From NCBI RefSeq assembly GCF_000517085.1, contig NZ_KI912107.1, positions 5,825,980 through 5,889,979 on the forward strand: 64,000 nucleotides of DNA, given 5' to 3'. Below are positions 17,389 through 25,876 of the stretch, in pieces. Within the stretch, counting starts at the first letter, position 1; the number at the start of each line of letters is the position of its first letter. The stretch is from Saccharicrinis fermentans DSM 9555 = JCM 21142. GTDB taxonomy: Bacteria > Bacteroidota > Bacteroidia > Bacteroidales > Marinilabiliaceae. The notes under the pieces are model-generated. The model did not search any database. It was not told where the DNA came from and saw only the letters and a list, made by a program, of their open reading frames with translations. The translations under genes were made by a program, and so were the position numbers.

Positions 17389-20300
17389 ATGAATGAAAGA
17401 AAAGTAAGAAAAGAAATTTCTACGTATAGTAAAGTACGACAGTATCTATTCTATAGTGGAATTATGCTAATATTAATATTAGCATCGCCCGTTTTTGGTC
17501 AGGCACAGAGGCTCTTGCGTGGAACTGTTGTTTCGGCAATGGATGGATTACCAGTTCCTGGTGTAAATGTTCTGATAAAAGGAACGATGAATGGAACAGT
17601 AACGAATATGGATGGAGTCTATTCTATCAATGTAGAGGAGAATGATGTGTTGTTATTTTCTTTTATTGGTTTCAGATCGCAGGAAGTTATTATAAGTGAT
17701 CAGGAGAGTTTGTACATTACCATGCATGAGGATGTATCAGAATTTGATGAAGTTGTGGTGGTGGGTTATGGAGTTCAGCAAAAGAAACTGGTGACAGGTG
17801 CCACTACCCAAGTTAAAGGAGATGCAATTCAAAAACAAAGTACTACGAGTCCATTACAAGCCATGCAGGGACAGACGCCGGGGGTTAGTATTTCATCCAC
17901 TTCAGGTCAGCCAGGAGCCGATATGAAGGTAACCATTCGTGGATTGGGTACCGTAGGCGATGCTTCTCCTTTGTATATGATTGACGGTGTACAGGGTGAT
18001 ATCACCCTATTAAACGCCTCGGATATTGAAAGTATTGATATATTAAAGGATGCTGCTTCAGCTGCTATTTATGGTTCACAAGCCGCCAATGGAGTCGTTT
18101 TGGTAACAACCAAACAAGGTAAGTCGGGTAAGGCTCAAATTACTTTCGATGCCTATTATGGTGTTCAAAATGTGGGACGCACTACCGATATGCTGAATAA
18201 AGATGAATATATTACGATAATGCAAGAACAGGCGCTTAATTCGGGGTCGGCCTTATATGATGCCAGCGTATTTGAAGATGCCGCCAACACCGACTGGGTG
18301 GACCAAATGTTCTATGATAATGCGGTGACTGAGAATTACTCACTGGGTATAAATGGCGGTTCCGATAAATCGGTGTATGCTATGTCACTTAATTATACGG
18401 GTCAGGAAGGAATAGTGGGAGGTCCAGATGTATCTAACTATGAACGTTATGGTTTTCGGATAAATACTGAACAGAACTTGTATGATGATGTATTGAAGAT
18501 TGGACAGCATATGAATTTCAATTATGTGAAAAATAATGGTGTTTCAGTGGGTAATCAATATAACAATACATTGAGGGGTGCTTTTACTACCTCACCGTTA
18601 GCTCCTGTATATAGCGACAATAATATTTACAATAGTCCCTATAATGATACCTCCAACTCGCAATGGTCTAAGGGGGACGGAAACCCTTATGGAGCTATGA
18701 TGACTAACACCAATAATGCAAATGATGCCCAAAAAATGTTGGCTGATATTTATGCAGAATTAGAACCTCTTAAGAATTTGAAAATAAAAACACTTTTTGG
18801 TTTTAATTATTATGCAACAGAGTATCGTAGCTACAGTCCTTTATATCAATTTTCGATTTACTCATACAATAATGATCATACTTCTGTTAATCAGAGTATG
18901 AGTAAGGGGCATACCATGACATGGACCAATACAGCGAGCTATCATTTTGAATTGGATGGGGGCCATAAGTTTGATATACTGGGGGGTATGGAGTCTATTC
19001 GTTATCAAGGAACCGATCTTTCTGCTTCTAATTGGAATTTATTAAGTCAGTTTGATGATTTTGCACATGCTTATATTGATAATACAACAGGTCAGGCTAC
19101 CTTACAAACAGATGATGATGGTGCAGCTACCGGTGTAGTGGAAACAAAGGGAGTAGGAGGAGCACCGGCTGTAAAAACGCGTCAGGTGTCTTATTTTGGG
19201 CGTTTAGGATATAGTTTTAACGAAAAATACATGTTTAATGCAACGATCAGAGCAGATGGTTCCTCCCGTTTTTCTAAAGGAAATAGATGGGGATACTTCC
19301 CTTCGGTATCAGCAGGTTGGTTGATATCAAGTGAAGATTTTATGCAAGATATGCACAGTTGGTTGGATTATTTGAAGCTAAGAGTAAGCTGGGGACAGGT
19401 AGGTAATCAAAATATTGATAATTTTCAGTATGCATCACCAGTGAATACATCTACCAGTTATTCGGGTGATGATCCTGCAGCAAATTACGTATTTGGAACT
19501 TCGTTAGTAAACACCCCTGGAGCCTATCCAAGTCGTTTATCCAATGAAAATATTAAGTGGGAAACATCGGAACAAACCAATATTGGTATTGATGCTTATT
19601 TTATGAATAGCCGTTTAAGTTTTAATGGCGATTTTTATATAAAAACAACCAAAGATTGGTTGGTTCAAGCACCTATTTTAGCAACTGCCGGAGCAGGTGC
19701 TCCATATATGAATGGGGGCGATGTTAAAAATACAGGTATTGAATTGGCCTTTAACTGGAATGATAATATAGGTGATTTTACTTATAGCGTTGGCATAAAT
19801 GGAGCTTATAATAAAAATGAAGTGGGAAGTATTCCTACAGAGGATGGAATTATCCATGGATTAACAAATATGTTATACGATAACTCAGAAGAATTTTATC
19901 GTGCAGAAAATGGCCACGAGATAGGATATTTCTGGGGGTACGAAACAGCTGGTATATTTCAGAGTGAAGCTGATATAGCCAATTGGATCAGTGCAGGAAA
20001 TGGAGTGCTACAGGCTGAAGTAAAGCCTGGTGACGTGAAGTATGTGGATCAGGATAAGAATGGGGAGATAAACGCCAATGATAAAAAGGATTTAGGTTCT
20101 GGTATTCCCGATATTACTTACGGATTGAATGTAAGTATGGCATATAAACACTTTGATTTTTCATTATCGGCCAATGGTGTTATTGGCAATAAAATAGTAC
20201 AGTCCTATCGCAATCATTCCAACAAACAGGCCAATTATTCATCAGCTATACTGGATCGTTGGACAGGAACTGGTACATCTAATGCGATGCCCCGGGTAAC

Positions 20301-20586
20301 GGAAACCAATATAAATTGGCAATTCTCTGATTTATATATTCAGGATGGAGATTTCTTGAGGATCAGTAATATCTCTCTGGGTTATGATTTTACTTCTTTG
20401 ATTAAGAGGTCTCCATTTAGTCAATGTAGACTATATGCCTCAGTTCAAAATGCATTTACTTTCACAAAGTATGACGGTATGGATCCTGAAATAGGATATG
20501 GAACGAGTGATTGGGTATCGGGTGTTGATTTGGGATATTATCCTCGTCCTAAAACCTTCCTGATAGGAGTAAACCTTAAATTTTAA
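17389..20586 (+). CDS. SusC-like TonB-dependent outer-membrane transporter 1
   Basis: This 1065-aa protein imports oligosaccharides across the outer membrane using TonB energy and pairs with the SusD-like protein that follows. After a signal segment (about residues 18-38) comes a carboxypeptidase-regulatory-like domain (LLRGTVVSAMDGLPVPGVNV to FSFIGFRSQEV). It is followed by the SusC junction DEVVVVGYG near residue 125 and the plug domain (GLGTVGDASPLYMIDG, SIDILKDAASAAIYGSQAANGVV). The rest is beta-barrel, ending in the aromatic outer-membrane signal LIGVNLKF. The length is normal for the family. The flanking GH5_4 and GH31 enzymes suggest xyloglucan oligosaccharides as cargo. Confidence 0.95.
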   Translation: MNERKVRKEISTYSKVRQYLFYSGIMLILILASPVFGQAQRLLRGTVVSAMDGLPVPGVNVLIKGTMNGTVTNMDGVYSINVEENDVLLFSFIGFRSQEVIISDQESLYITMHEDVSEFDEVVVVGYGVQQKKLVTGATTQVKGDAIQKQSTTSPLQAMQGQTPGVSISSTSGQPGADMKVTIRGLGTVGDASPLYMIDGVQGDITLLNASDIESIDILKDAASAAIYGSQAANGVVLVTTKQGKSGKAQITFDAYYGVQNVGRTTDMLNKDEYITIMQEQALNSGSALYDASVFEDAANTDWVDQMFYDNAVTENYSLGINGGSDKSVYAMSLNYTGQEGIVGGPDVSNYERYGFRINTEQNLYDDVLKIGQHMNFNYVKNNGVSVGNQYNNTLRGAFTTSPLAPVYSDNNIYNSPYNDTSNSQWSKGDGNPYGAMMTNTNNANDAQKMLADIYAELEPLKNLKIKTLFGFNYYATEYRSYSPLYQFSIYSYNNDHTSVNQSMSKGHTMTWTNTASYHFELDGGHKFDILGGMESIRYQGTDLSASNWNLLSQFDDFAHAYIDNTTGQATLQTDDDGAATGVVETKGVGGAPAVKTRQVSYFGRLGYSFNEKYMFNATIRADGSSRFSKGNRWGYFPSVSAGWLISSEDFMQDMHSWLDYLKLRVSWGQVGNQNIDNFQYASPVNTSTSYSGDDPAANYVFGTSLVNTPGAYPSRLSNENIKWETSEQTNIGIDAYFMNSRLSFNGDFYIKTTKDWLVQAPILATAGAGAPYMNGGDVKNTGIELAFNWNDNIGDFTYSVGINGAYNKNEVGSIPTEDGIIHGLTNMLYDNSEEFYRAENGHEIGYFWGYETAGIFQSEADIANWISAGNGVLQAEVKPGDVKYVDQDKNGEINANDKKDLGSGIPDITYGLNVSMAYKHFDFSLSANGVIGNKIVQSYRNHSNKQANYSSAILDRWTGTGTSNAMPRVTETNINWQFSDLYIQDGDFLRISNISLGYDFTSLIKRSPFSQCRLYASVQNAFTFTKYDGMDPEIGYGTSDWVSGVDLGYYPRPKTFLIGVNLKF

Positions 20587-20596
20587 TGAAAAAAGA

Positions 20597-22240
20597 ATGA
20601 CTGTTATGAATATGTTGAAACTAAATATTATAGCATTGGGTGTTGTTGGCTTAGGCCTGGCTTCCTGTGCAGATTCCTTTCTGGATGTAGAAGCTGAAAC
20701 GTCTATTTTTGATACGAATTTTTACCAGACCATCGATGATTTTGAGATGGCTTTGGTGGGATGTTATGATGGGTATCAAAGAACTTCATCCAATGGAAAT
20801 CTTGCATTTTATGTAACCTCAGAGGTGTTGTCAGATAATTGTTTTGGTGGTACCGGAAATACCGATAGCCGCTCTTATCAGTTGCTGGATCGTTTTGATC
20901 TTTCTCAGGCGCCTTCTGAAAATAACCTCTTTAATGGTACATGGAGTGATTATTATGCAGCCATCTTTCGATGTAATACTTTACTTCAGAAAATGAGTGG
21001 TATTAACTGGGAAGGAAATGAAGAAAAAAAGAAGACCATTGAGGGAGAAACACGATTTTTGAGAGCCAAGCTATATTTTGACTTGGTGCGTTTATTCAAT
21101 CGAGTACCCTTAATATTGGAACCAACAACCGCTAATGTTCCCCAGGCTGAAGCCTCAGAAACCTATAAAGTGATTGCTGAAGATCTGAAATTCGCGGCAG
21201 AGAATATTAGTGCGGAGGCTTATTCTTCTTCGTGGGCGGCAGCAAACGACGGAATGGTAACGCAATGGGCAGCAAAGAGCCTTTTGGCGCGGGTGTTTTT
21301 ATTTTATACAGGGTATTATGGAACAACAGATGTTGAAGGTGTGGTAGATCATAATTATGTACTTGCCGGATTAGAAGATGTAATTGCGAATGGTGGTTAT
21401 GGTCTGGTTGATGCGTATAAAAATTTGTGGGAAGCTGCTTCTTCTATTCCTAATGAGGAAGAGAATAGCCTTGAAACAACTTGGGCAGGTCGTGGAAATA
21501 AGGAATTTGTATTTACCCAGAAATTTAACTTTACCCAAGATTATAATGGTAATTTGGATGGAAATCGCTGGTTGGTGATGATGGGTATGAGAAATACCAA
21601 TTTCTCTCCTTATGGAAAAGGATGGGGCGCATGTACTGTTAATCCTAAGCTAGTCGCTGCTTTTGAAGTTGGTGATACCAGGAAAACGGCCTCGGTTATT
21701 GATGTAGCTGCTGAAGGTATTGACGATATCTTTGATAAGAAAGATCAAAGAGAGTATACTGGATATAGCAACAAAAAGTATACGCCCATGTGCCTACCCG
21801 ATGGAACAACAGCAGTAGAAGGACTTGGGGATGGTGATAATCAGATCTCGCAATATCAGGATTTTGTAGTTATACGATATGCAGATGTGTTGTTGATGGC
21901 TGCTGAGATGGGAAGTGTGAATGCCCAAACTTATTTTGATATGGTGCGAGCCAGAGCTGGCTTGGAATCAAAAGCTGTTAGTAAAGATAATATAATGGCG
22001 GAGCGACAAGCTGAGTTTGCTTTTGAAGGTTTACGTTACTGGGATCTGTTACGTCAGGGCTTAGCATTTGCTGCCACAGAAATAGCAGAGTCAAATGTTT
22101 CAGTGTTGAGTGGAAATGTGGAGGATTTTGTAAATATTTCATCGGCTAATATTACTGCTACAAAGGGATTTATGCAGATACCGAATACCCAAATAACTTT
22201 AAGTGATGGTGTGTTGGTGCAAAATGAAGGTTGGAAATAA
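20597..22240 (+). CDS. SusD-like substrate-binding lipoprotein 1
   Basis: This is a 547-aa cell-surface lipoprotein that caps the SusC channel and binds oligosaccharide. The lipobox is GLASC (Cys near residue 24), followed by DSFLDVEAETSIFDTNFYQT, the usual SusD start. Tetratricopeptide-like helices include GETRFLRAKLYFDLVRLFNRVPLI, and the family C-terminus is recognisable (RQAEFAFEGLRYWDLLRQG). It starts 10 nt after SusC. Two downstream Met codons (codons 4 and 6) are possible alternative starts; all retain the signal peptide. Confidence 0.94.
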   Translation: MTVMNMLKLNIIALGVVGLGLASCADSFLDVEAETSIFDTNFYQTIDDFEMALVGCYDGYQRTSSNGNLAFYVTSEVLSDNCFGGTGNTDSRSYQLLDRFDLSQAPSENNLFNGTWSDYYAAIFRCNTLLQKMSGINWEGNEEKKKTIEGETRFLRAKLYFDLVRLFNRVPLILEPTTANVPQAEASETYKVIAEDLKFAAENISAEAYSSSWAAANDGMVTQWAAKSLLARVFLFYTGYYGTTDVEGVVDHNYVLAGLEDVIANGGYGLVDAYKNLWEAASSIPNEEENSLETTWAGRGNKEFVFTQKFNFTQDYNGNLDGNRWLVMMGMRNTNFSPYGKGWGACTVNPKLVAAFEVGDTRKTASVIDVAAEGIDDIFDKKDQREYTGYSNKKYTPMCLPDGTTAVEGLGDGDNQISQYQDFVVIRYADVLLMAAEMGSVNAQTYFDMVRARAGLESKAVSKDNIMAERQAEFAFEGLRYWDLLRQGLAFAATEIAESNVSVLSGNVEDFVNISSANITATKGFMQIPNTQITLSDGVLVQNEGWK

Positions 22241-22258
22241 ATGTTAAAATGTAAGACA

Positions 22259-24100
22259 ATGAAGAATATAAATAAAATATTATTATTGCTTATCGCGGTG
22301 TTTCTGATGGCTTCATGTACGCCGGATGAGTTTGACTTAGGAACCAAAGATATAAGTAAGGAGGATTTGGTAGAGGGTATTGCATATACCATTGAACATG
22401 ATGTTGATAACCCAAATATCATATACCTGACTAGCCTAATGGATTCTAAGTATACTCCGCTGTGGAATCATCCCCAAGGACGAAGTCAGGAAAATAAAGT
22501 GACACTTAAAATTCCGTTTGCTGGAGAATATGATGTGCAGTTTGGAGTTCAAACGAGAGGTGGATATGTGTATGGTGATACAGTCAGGTTTTCAATTGAT
22601 CAAATGTATGCAGGTTTTATTGATAATGAGTTGTGGACATATCTAACGGGTGGTGTAGGTAATAAAAAGACGTGGCGATTGGATTATGGTGATTATGGTC
22701 TGGCTGCTGGACCTTTAACTTATTGTGAGCCTCATACAACATGGACAGAGTGGCAGGCAGGCACCGCAGCTATTGGATGGGCACCTTCGTGGAGTGATAA
22801 TCAATGGATAATAGAAGAAGCAGATAAGGATAGTAGGATGACTTTTAGTTTAATCGATGGGGCTGTCATGACTACCCATAAGGTTACCGAAGGGCTTGAT
22901 GAGGTAGGAACATTCTTAATAGACGTGGATAACCATACCATTACAACTACCGATGCAACCATCCTTCGGTCCAATAATTTTATTGCAAATGCAAGTAACT
23001 GGAATAGTGATTTGGTTATTCTTGAACTCACAGAAAATCAATTAATGATAGGGGTTAGAAGAACCAATGAAGAAGGAGATTATTTATATGCCTGGAATTT
23101 TGTATCAGATGATTATGCCGAGAATTATGTGCCGGAGGATTTGCCAGATCCTGAACCTACATTACCCGATGGCTGGTTAGATGATGTATCTAAAGTTGTG
23201 AGTTATGATATAAATTGGGTACTCTCTGCTGAAACGCCTTTTAATTGGGCTAACTTATCCGGTACATTGTTGAATGCAGACTGGGTTTCTCCGGAAACAT
23301 ATGCGGATTGGACAGGCTTTAATGGGGATGTACCAGCGACTTATGCCAATTTTTCATTGAAAATGAATGCCCAAAACAATACGGTAGAATACACAGCCCC
23401 CGACGGAACTGTAGAAACGGGAACTTATGAACTGGATGAAAAAGGAATTTATACATTCACCGGTGTTACGCCATCATTTAATATTTGTTCATGGGTTAAT
23501 CTTAATACCAGTTCTGACAATACATGGAGAATTACTTCCATCGAAAAGGATTTGGCGGGTCATGTTACGGGTATGTGGGTTGGTGTCCGAGATCCGGAAA
23601 AAGCTGAATATATGGTTTATAAATTGGTTCCACAAGTTGGTTCTGGAGATTCTGAAGTGCAAGGAACAGAACTGGCATTTGATAACTCAAAGTTAGTGTT
23701 TGGTGACTTGGAAGAAAAGGGAAACCTGCGGTTGGAATTATATAACGAATATGGAAGTACAGTAACAGATCCTCCATTAGATCCTGAAACGATAGTATAC
23801 AATAAACGAATTGAAATAACATTTACACTTGGTGGTATTGCACTTGATGAAGGTGCAGTTGGTAGTTATCAAACAGCTATTTCGTACTCAGATCCAACCT
23901 GGACGTATGATTATTGGGGTGATGGTACAGGTCCTGGCGAAGTAACTGTGAATGGCGATGGTACTTACACTGTTTATTGTGAACCCAGTGGTGCTGCAAC
24001 GGGTGCAGTTGTATTTGTGGTTGATGTTTTAGGGTTGGCCGCAGATGTATCTGATCTTTCATCTATTACTGCTACGGTTGACAAAATTGTAGTGTATTAG
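22259..24100 (+). CDS. Surface lipoprotein, probable glycan-binding protein of the SusCD locus
   Basis: This 613-aa lipoprotein has lipobox LMASC. I choose ATG 22259; the ORF is open from an ATG at 22241 that directly abuts the SusD stop. After the anchor comes a PKD-like segment (about 40-115, KVTLKIPFAGEYDVQFGVQTRGG). Then come two related beta-rich modules rich in Trp, beginning near NKKTWRLDYGDYG and near INWVLSAETPFNWANL, and a C-terminal beta-sandwich (about 470-613). I do not recognise a named family. Its position directly after SusD and its aromatic-rich repeats fit a surface glycan-binding protein. A terminator follows, so SusC, SusD and this gene form one unit. Confidence 0.7.
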   Translation: MKNINKILLLLIAVFLMASCTPDEFDLGTKDISKEDLVEGIAYTIEHDVDNPNIIYLTSLMDSKYTPLWNHPQGRSQENKVTLKIPFAGEYDVQFGVQTRGGYVYGDTVRFSIDQMYAGFIDNELWTYLTGGVGNKKTWRLDYGDYGLAAGPLTYCEPHTTWTEWQAGTAAIGWAPSWSDNQWIIEEADKDSRMTFSLIDGAVMTTHKVTEGLDEVGTFLIDVDNHTITTTDATILRSNNFIANASNWNSDLVILELTENQLMIGVRRTNEEGDYLYAWNFVSDDYAENYVPEDLPDPEPTLPDGWLDDVSKVVSYDINWVLSAETPFNWANLSGTLLNADWVSPETYADWTGFNGDVPATYANFSLKMNAQNNTVEYTAPDGTVETGTYELDEKGIYTFTGVTPSFNICSWVNLNTSSDNTWRITSIEKDLAGHVTGMWVGVRDPEKAEYMVYKLVPQVGSGDSEVQGTELAFDNSKLVFGDLEEKGNLRLELYNEYGSTVTDPPLDPETIVYNKRIEITFTLGGIALDEGAVGSYQTAISYSDPTWTYDYWGDGTGPGEVTVNGDGTYTVYCEPSGAATGAVVFVVDVLGLAADVSDLSSITATVDKIVVY

Positions 24101-24122
24101 TTTAATTTCTGTTTTTAATGAT

Positions 24123-24163
24123 AAGCCAGGCTCGTTGTATAGAGGCGAACTTGGCTTTTTTTC
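24123..24163 (+). terminator. Rho-independent terminator after the SusCD-binding protein operon
   Basis: AAGCCA at 24123 pairs with TGGCTT, and a second block (GGCTCG with CGAAC) extends the stem, followed by seven T. It lies between 24100 and the GH5 start at 24179, so GH5 may depend on read-through or its own promoter. Confidence 0.8.
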
Positions 24164-24178
24164 AAAAAAATATACCTT

Positions 24179-25864
24179 ATGAAGTTGTATCATATGTTAT
24201 TGTTTATTCTGATGAGCCTAATGTCGTTAGGAGGGTGTTCGAAGGATGAAGCCAGTGTTACTCCGGAATTAGTGCTTTCGGTTGCTCAACTTGAAGTATC
24301 ACAGACTGGAGAAACAAAAACGATTCACCTTAAGAGTAATGTGAATTGGACCATTGAAAGCTCAGAGGAATGGTGCTCTATTGTGCCTGCATCAGGATCC
24401 GCAGGAACAAATGCGATTATGCTTACTGTGTCAGAGAATAGTACTTATGAAGTAAGAACTTCAAGCATTAAAGTTACTGCAGGTGATATGAGTAAAACAC
24501 TTGAGCTAACGCAAAATGAGAATTATCTTTTGGCTCTTGAGCAAAGTGCGTTTGACGTTTCAGCTCAAGGGGGTACTGTGAATGTGGGTATGCAATTATC
24601 AAATGATTTTGAAATAACGATCGATGTAGATTGGATTGTAAGAAATGATCTAAAGTCTCTTGCTGATTCAACCATTTCTTTTGATGTGGATGCCAATAGC
24701 TCTTTCTTAAGTAGGGTAGGACATATCTCTTTTACATTAAATGATATAACAGCTAAAGCCGTGATCAATCAAGTGGGAGCAGAGTTGTTTATTCCGGCAG
24801 ATAAAAATGGAGTGGAAAGTGAAGCATTGACCTTGGCGTCAAAAATGGTCGCTGGATGGAATATAGGTAATTCAATGGAAGTGCCTGGCGGAGAAATAGG
24901 ATGGGGTAACCCTATTGTTTCTAAGGTGTTGATTGATGGTGTGAAAGCGGCAGGCTTCAATGCTGTACGGATTCCCTGTGCATGGGATAGCTATATCGTA
25001 GATCAAGAGACCTATAAAATTTCGGATTCATGGTTTGCTAGGGTAAAAGAAGTGGTGGACTATTGCTATACAAATGATATGTATGCGATTTTAAATATAC
25101 ATTGGGATGGCGGATGGCTTGAAAATAACCCAACATATGATAAGCAGGATCAGGTGAATGAGAAACAGTATGCTCTATGGCAGCAAATAGCTGTGTTTTT
25201 TAGAGATTATGATGAACGATTGTTGTTTGCAGGAACCAACGAAGTTCATGTTGAAGGCGTGTATTCTGATCCTACCAATGAGTATTTAAGCGTGCAACAA
25301 TCCTTTAACCAAACTTTTGTGGATGCCGTACGTGCCACAGGAGGTAAAAATGCTTATCGGAATTTGATTGTACAAACATTTAATACGAATATTTTGTATG
25401 GGGTTAAATATCATAAGATGCCAACAGATATGGTGGAAGATCGATTATGGGTTGAAGTTCACTATTATGATCCATGGGACTTTTGTGGACAAGAAAGTGA
25501 TTATACTCCTCAGTGGGGTGAAGCTTATACGGATGTATCTGATTGGGGACAGGAGGACTGGTTAGAGGAACAGTTTGGTGCCATGAAGACCCATTTTTAT
25601 GATAAAGGTGTTCCTGTTATTTTGGGAGAGTATGGAGCTATGTTGCGCGCCGAATTAAAGAGTGAAGCCTTGGAAAAACATTTGGCGTCGAGAAATTATT
25701 ACTTAAAAACGGTTACACGAACTGCCAAGATGAATGGTATGGTTCCTTTTATATGGGATAATGGGGGTACGGGTAACAATGGTTTTGGTTTGTTTAACCG
25801 CAGTACTGGTGAGGTTGTTCATACGGAGGCTGTTGCTGCCATTATTGAAGGTGCAAATAATTAG
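24179..25864 (+). CDS. BACON-BACON-GH5 (subfamily 4-like) endo-beta-glucanase, surface lipoprotein
   Basis: This 561-aa lipoprotein (lipobox LGGC) resembles the keystone surface xyloglucanase BoGH5A. Two BACON domains come first (about 30-115, ending SKTLELTQNE, and 120-205). The GH5 barrel follows with AGWNIGNSMEVPGGEIGWGNP, RIPCAWDSYI, the acid/base motif AGTNEVHVEG (Glu355) and the nucleophile motif ILGEYGAM (Glu484). It is expected to cut the beta-1,4-glucan backbone of xyloglucan or mixed-linkage glucan at the cell surface, making oligosaccharides for the SusCD pair upstream. Only 12 nt separate it from the alpha-xylosidase gene that follows. Backbone specificity is inferred from neighbours and overall similarity. 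Confidence 0.87.
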   Translation: MKLYHMLLFILMSLMSLGGCSKDEASVTPELVLSVAQLEVSQTGETKTIHLKSNVNWTIESSEEWCSIVPASGSAGTNAIMLTVSENSTYEVRTSSIKVTAGDMSKTLELTQNENYLLALEQSAFDVSAQGGTVNVGMQLSNDFEITIDVDWIVRNDLKSLADSTISFDVDANSSFLSRVGHISFTLNDITAKAVINQVGAELFIPADKNGVESEALTLASKMVAGWNIGNSMEVPGGEIGWGNPIVSKVLIDGVKAAGFNAVRIPCAWDSYIVDQETYKISDSWFARVKEVVDYCYTNDMYAILNIHWDGGWLENNPTYDKQDQVNEKQYALWQQIAVFFRDYDERLLFAGTNEVHVEGVYSDPTNEYLSVQQSFNQTFVDAVRATGGKNAYRNLIVQTFNTNILYGVKYHKMPTDMVEDRLWVEVHYYDPWDFCGQESDYTPQWGEAYTDVSDWGQEDWLEEQFGAMKTHFYDKGVPVILGEYGAMLRAELKSEALEKHLASRNYYLKTVTRTAKMNGMVPFIWDNGGTGNNGFGLFNRSTGEVVHTEAVAAIIEGANN

Positions 25865-25876
25865 AAAAAATAACTT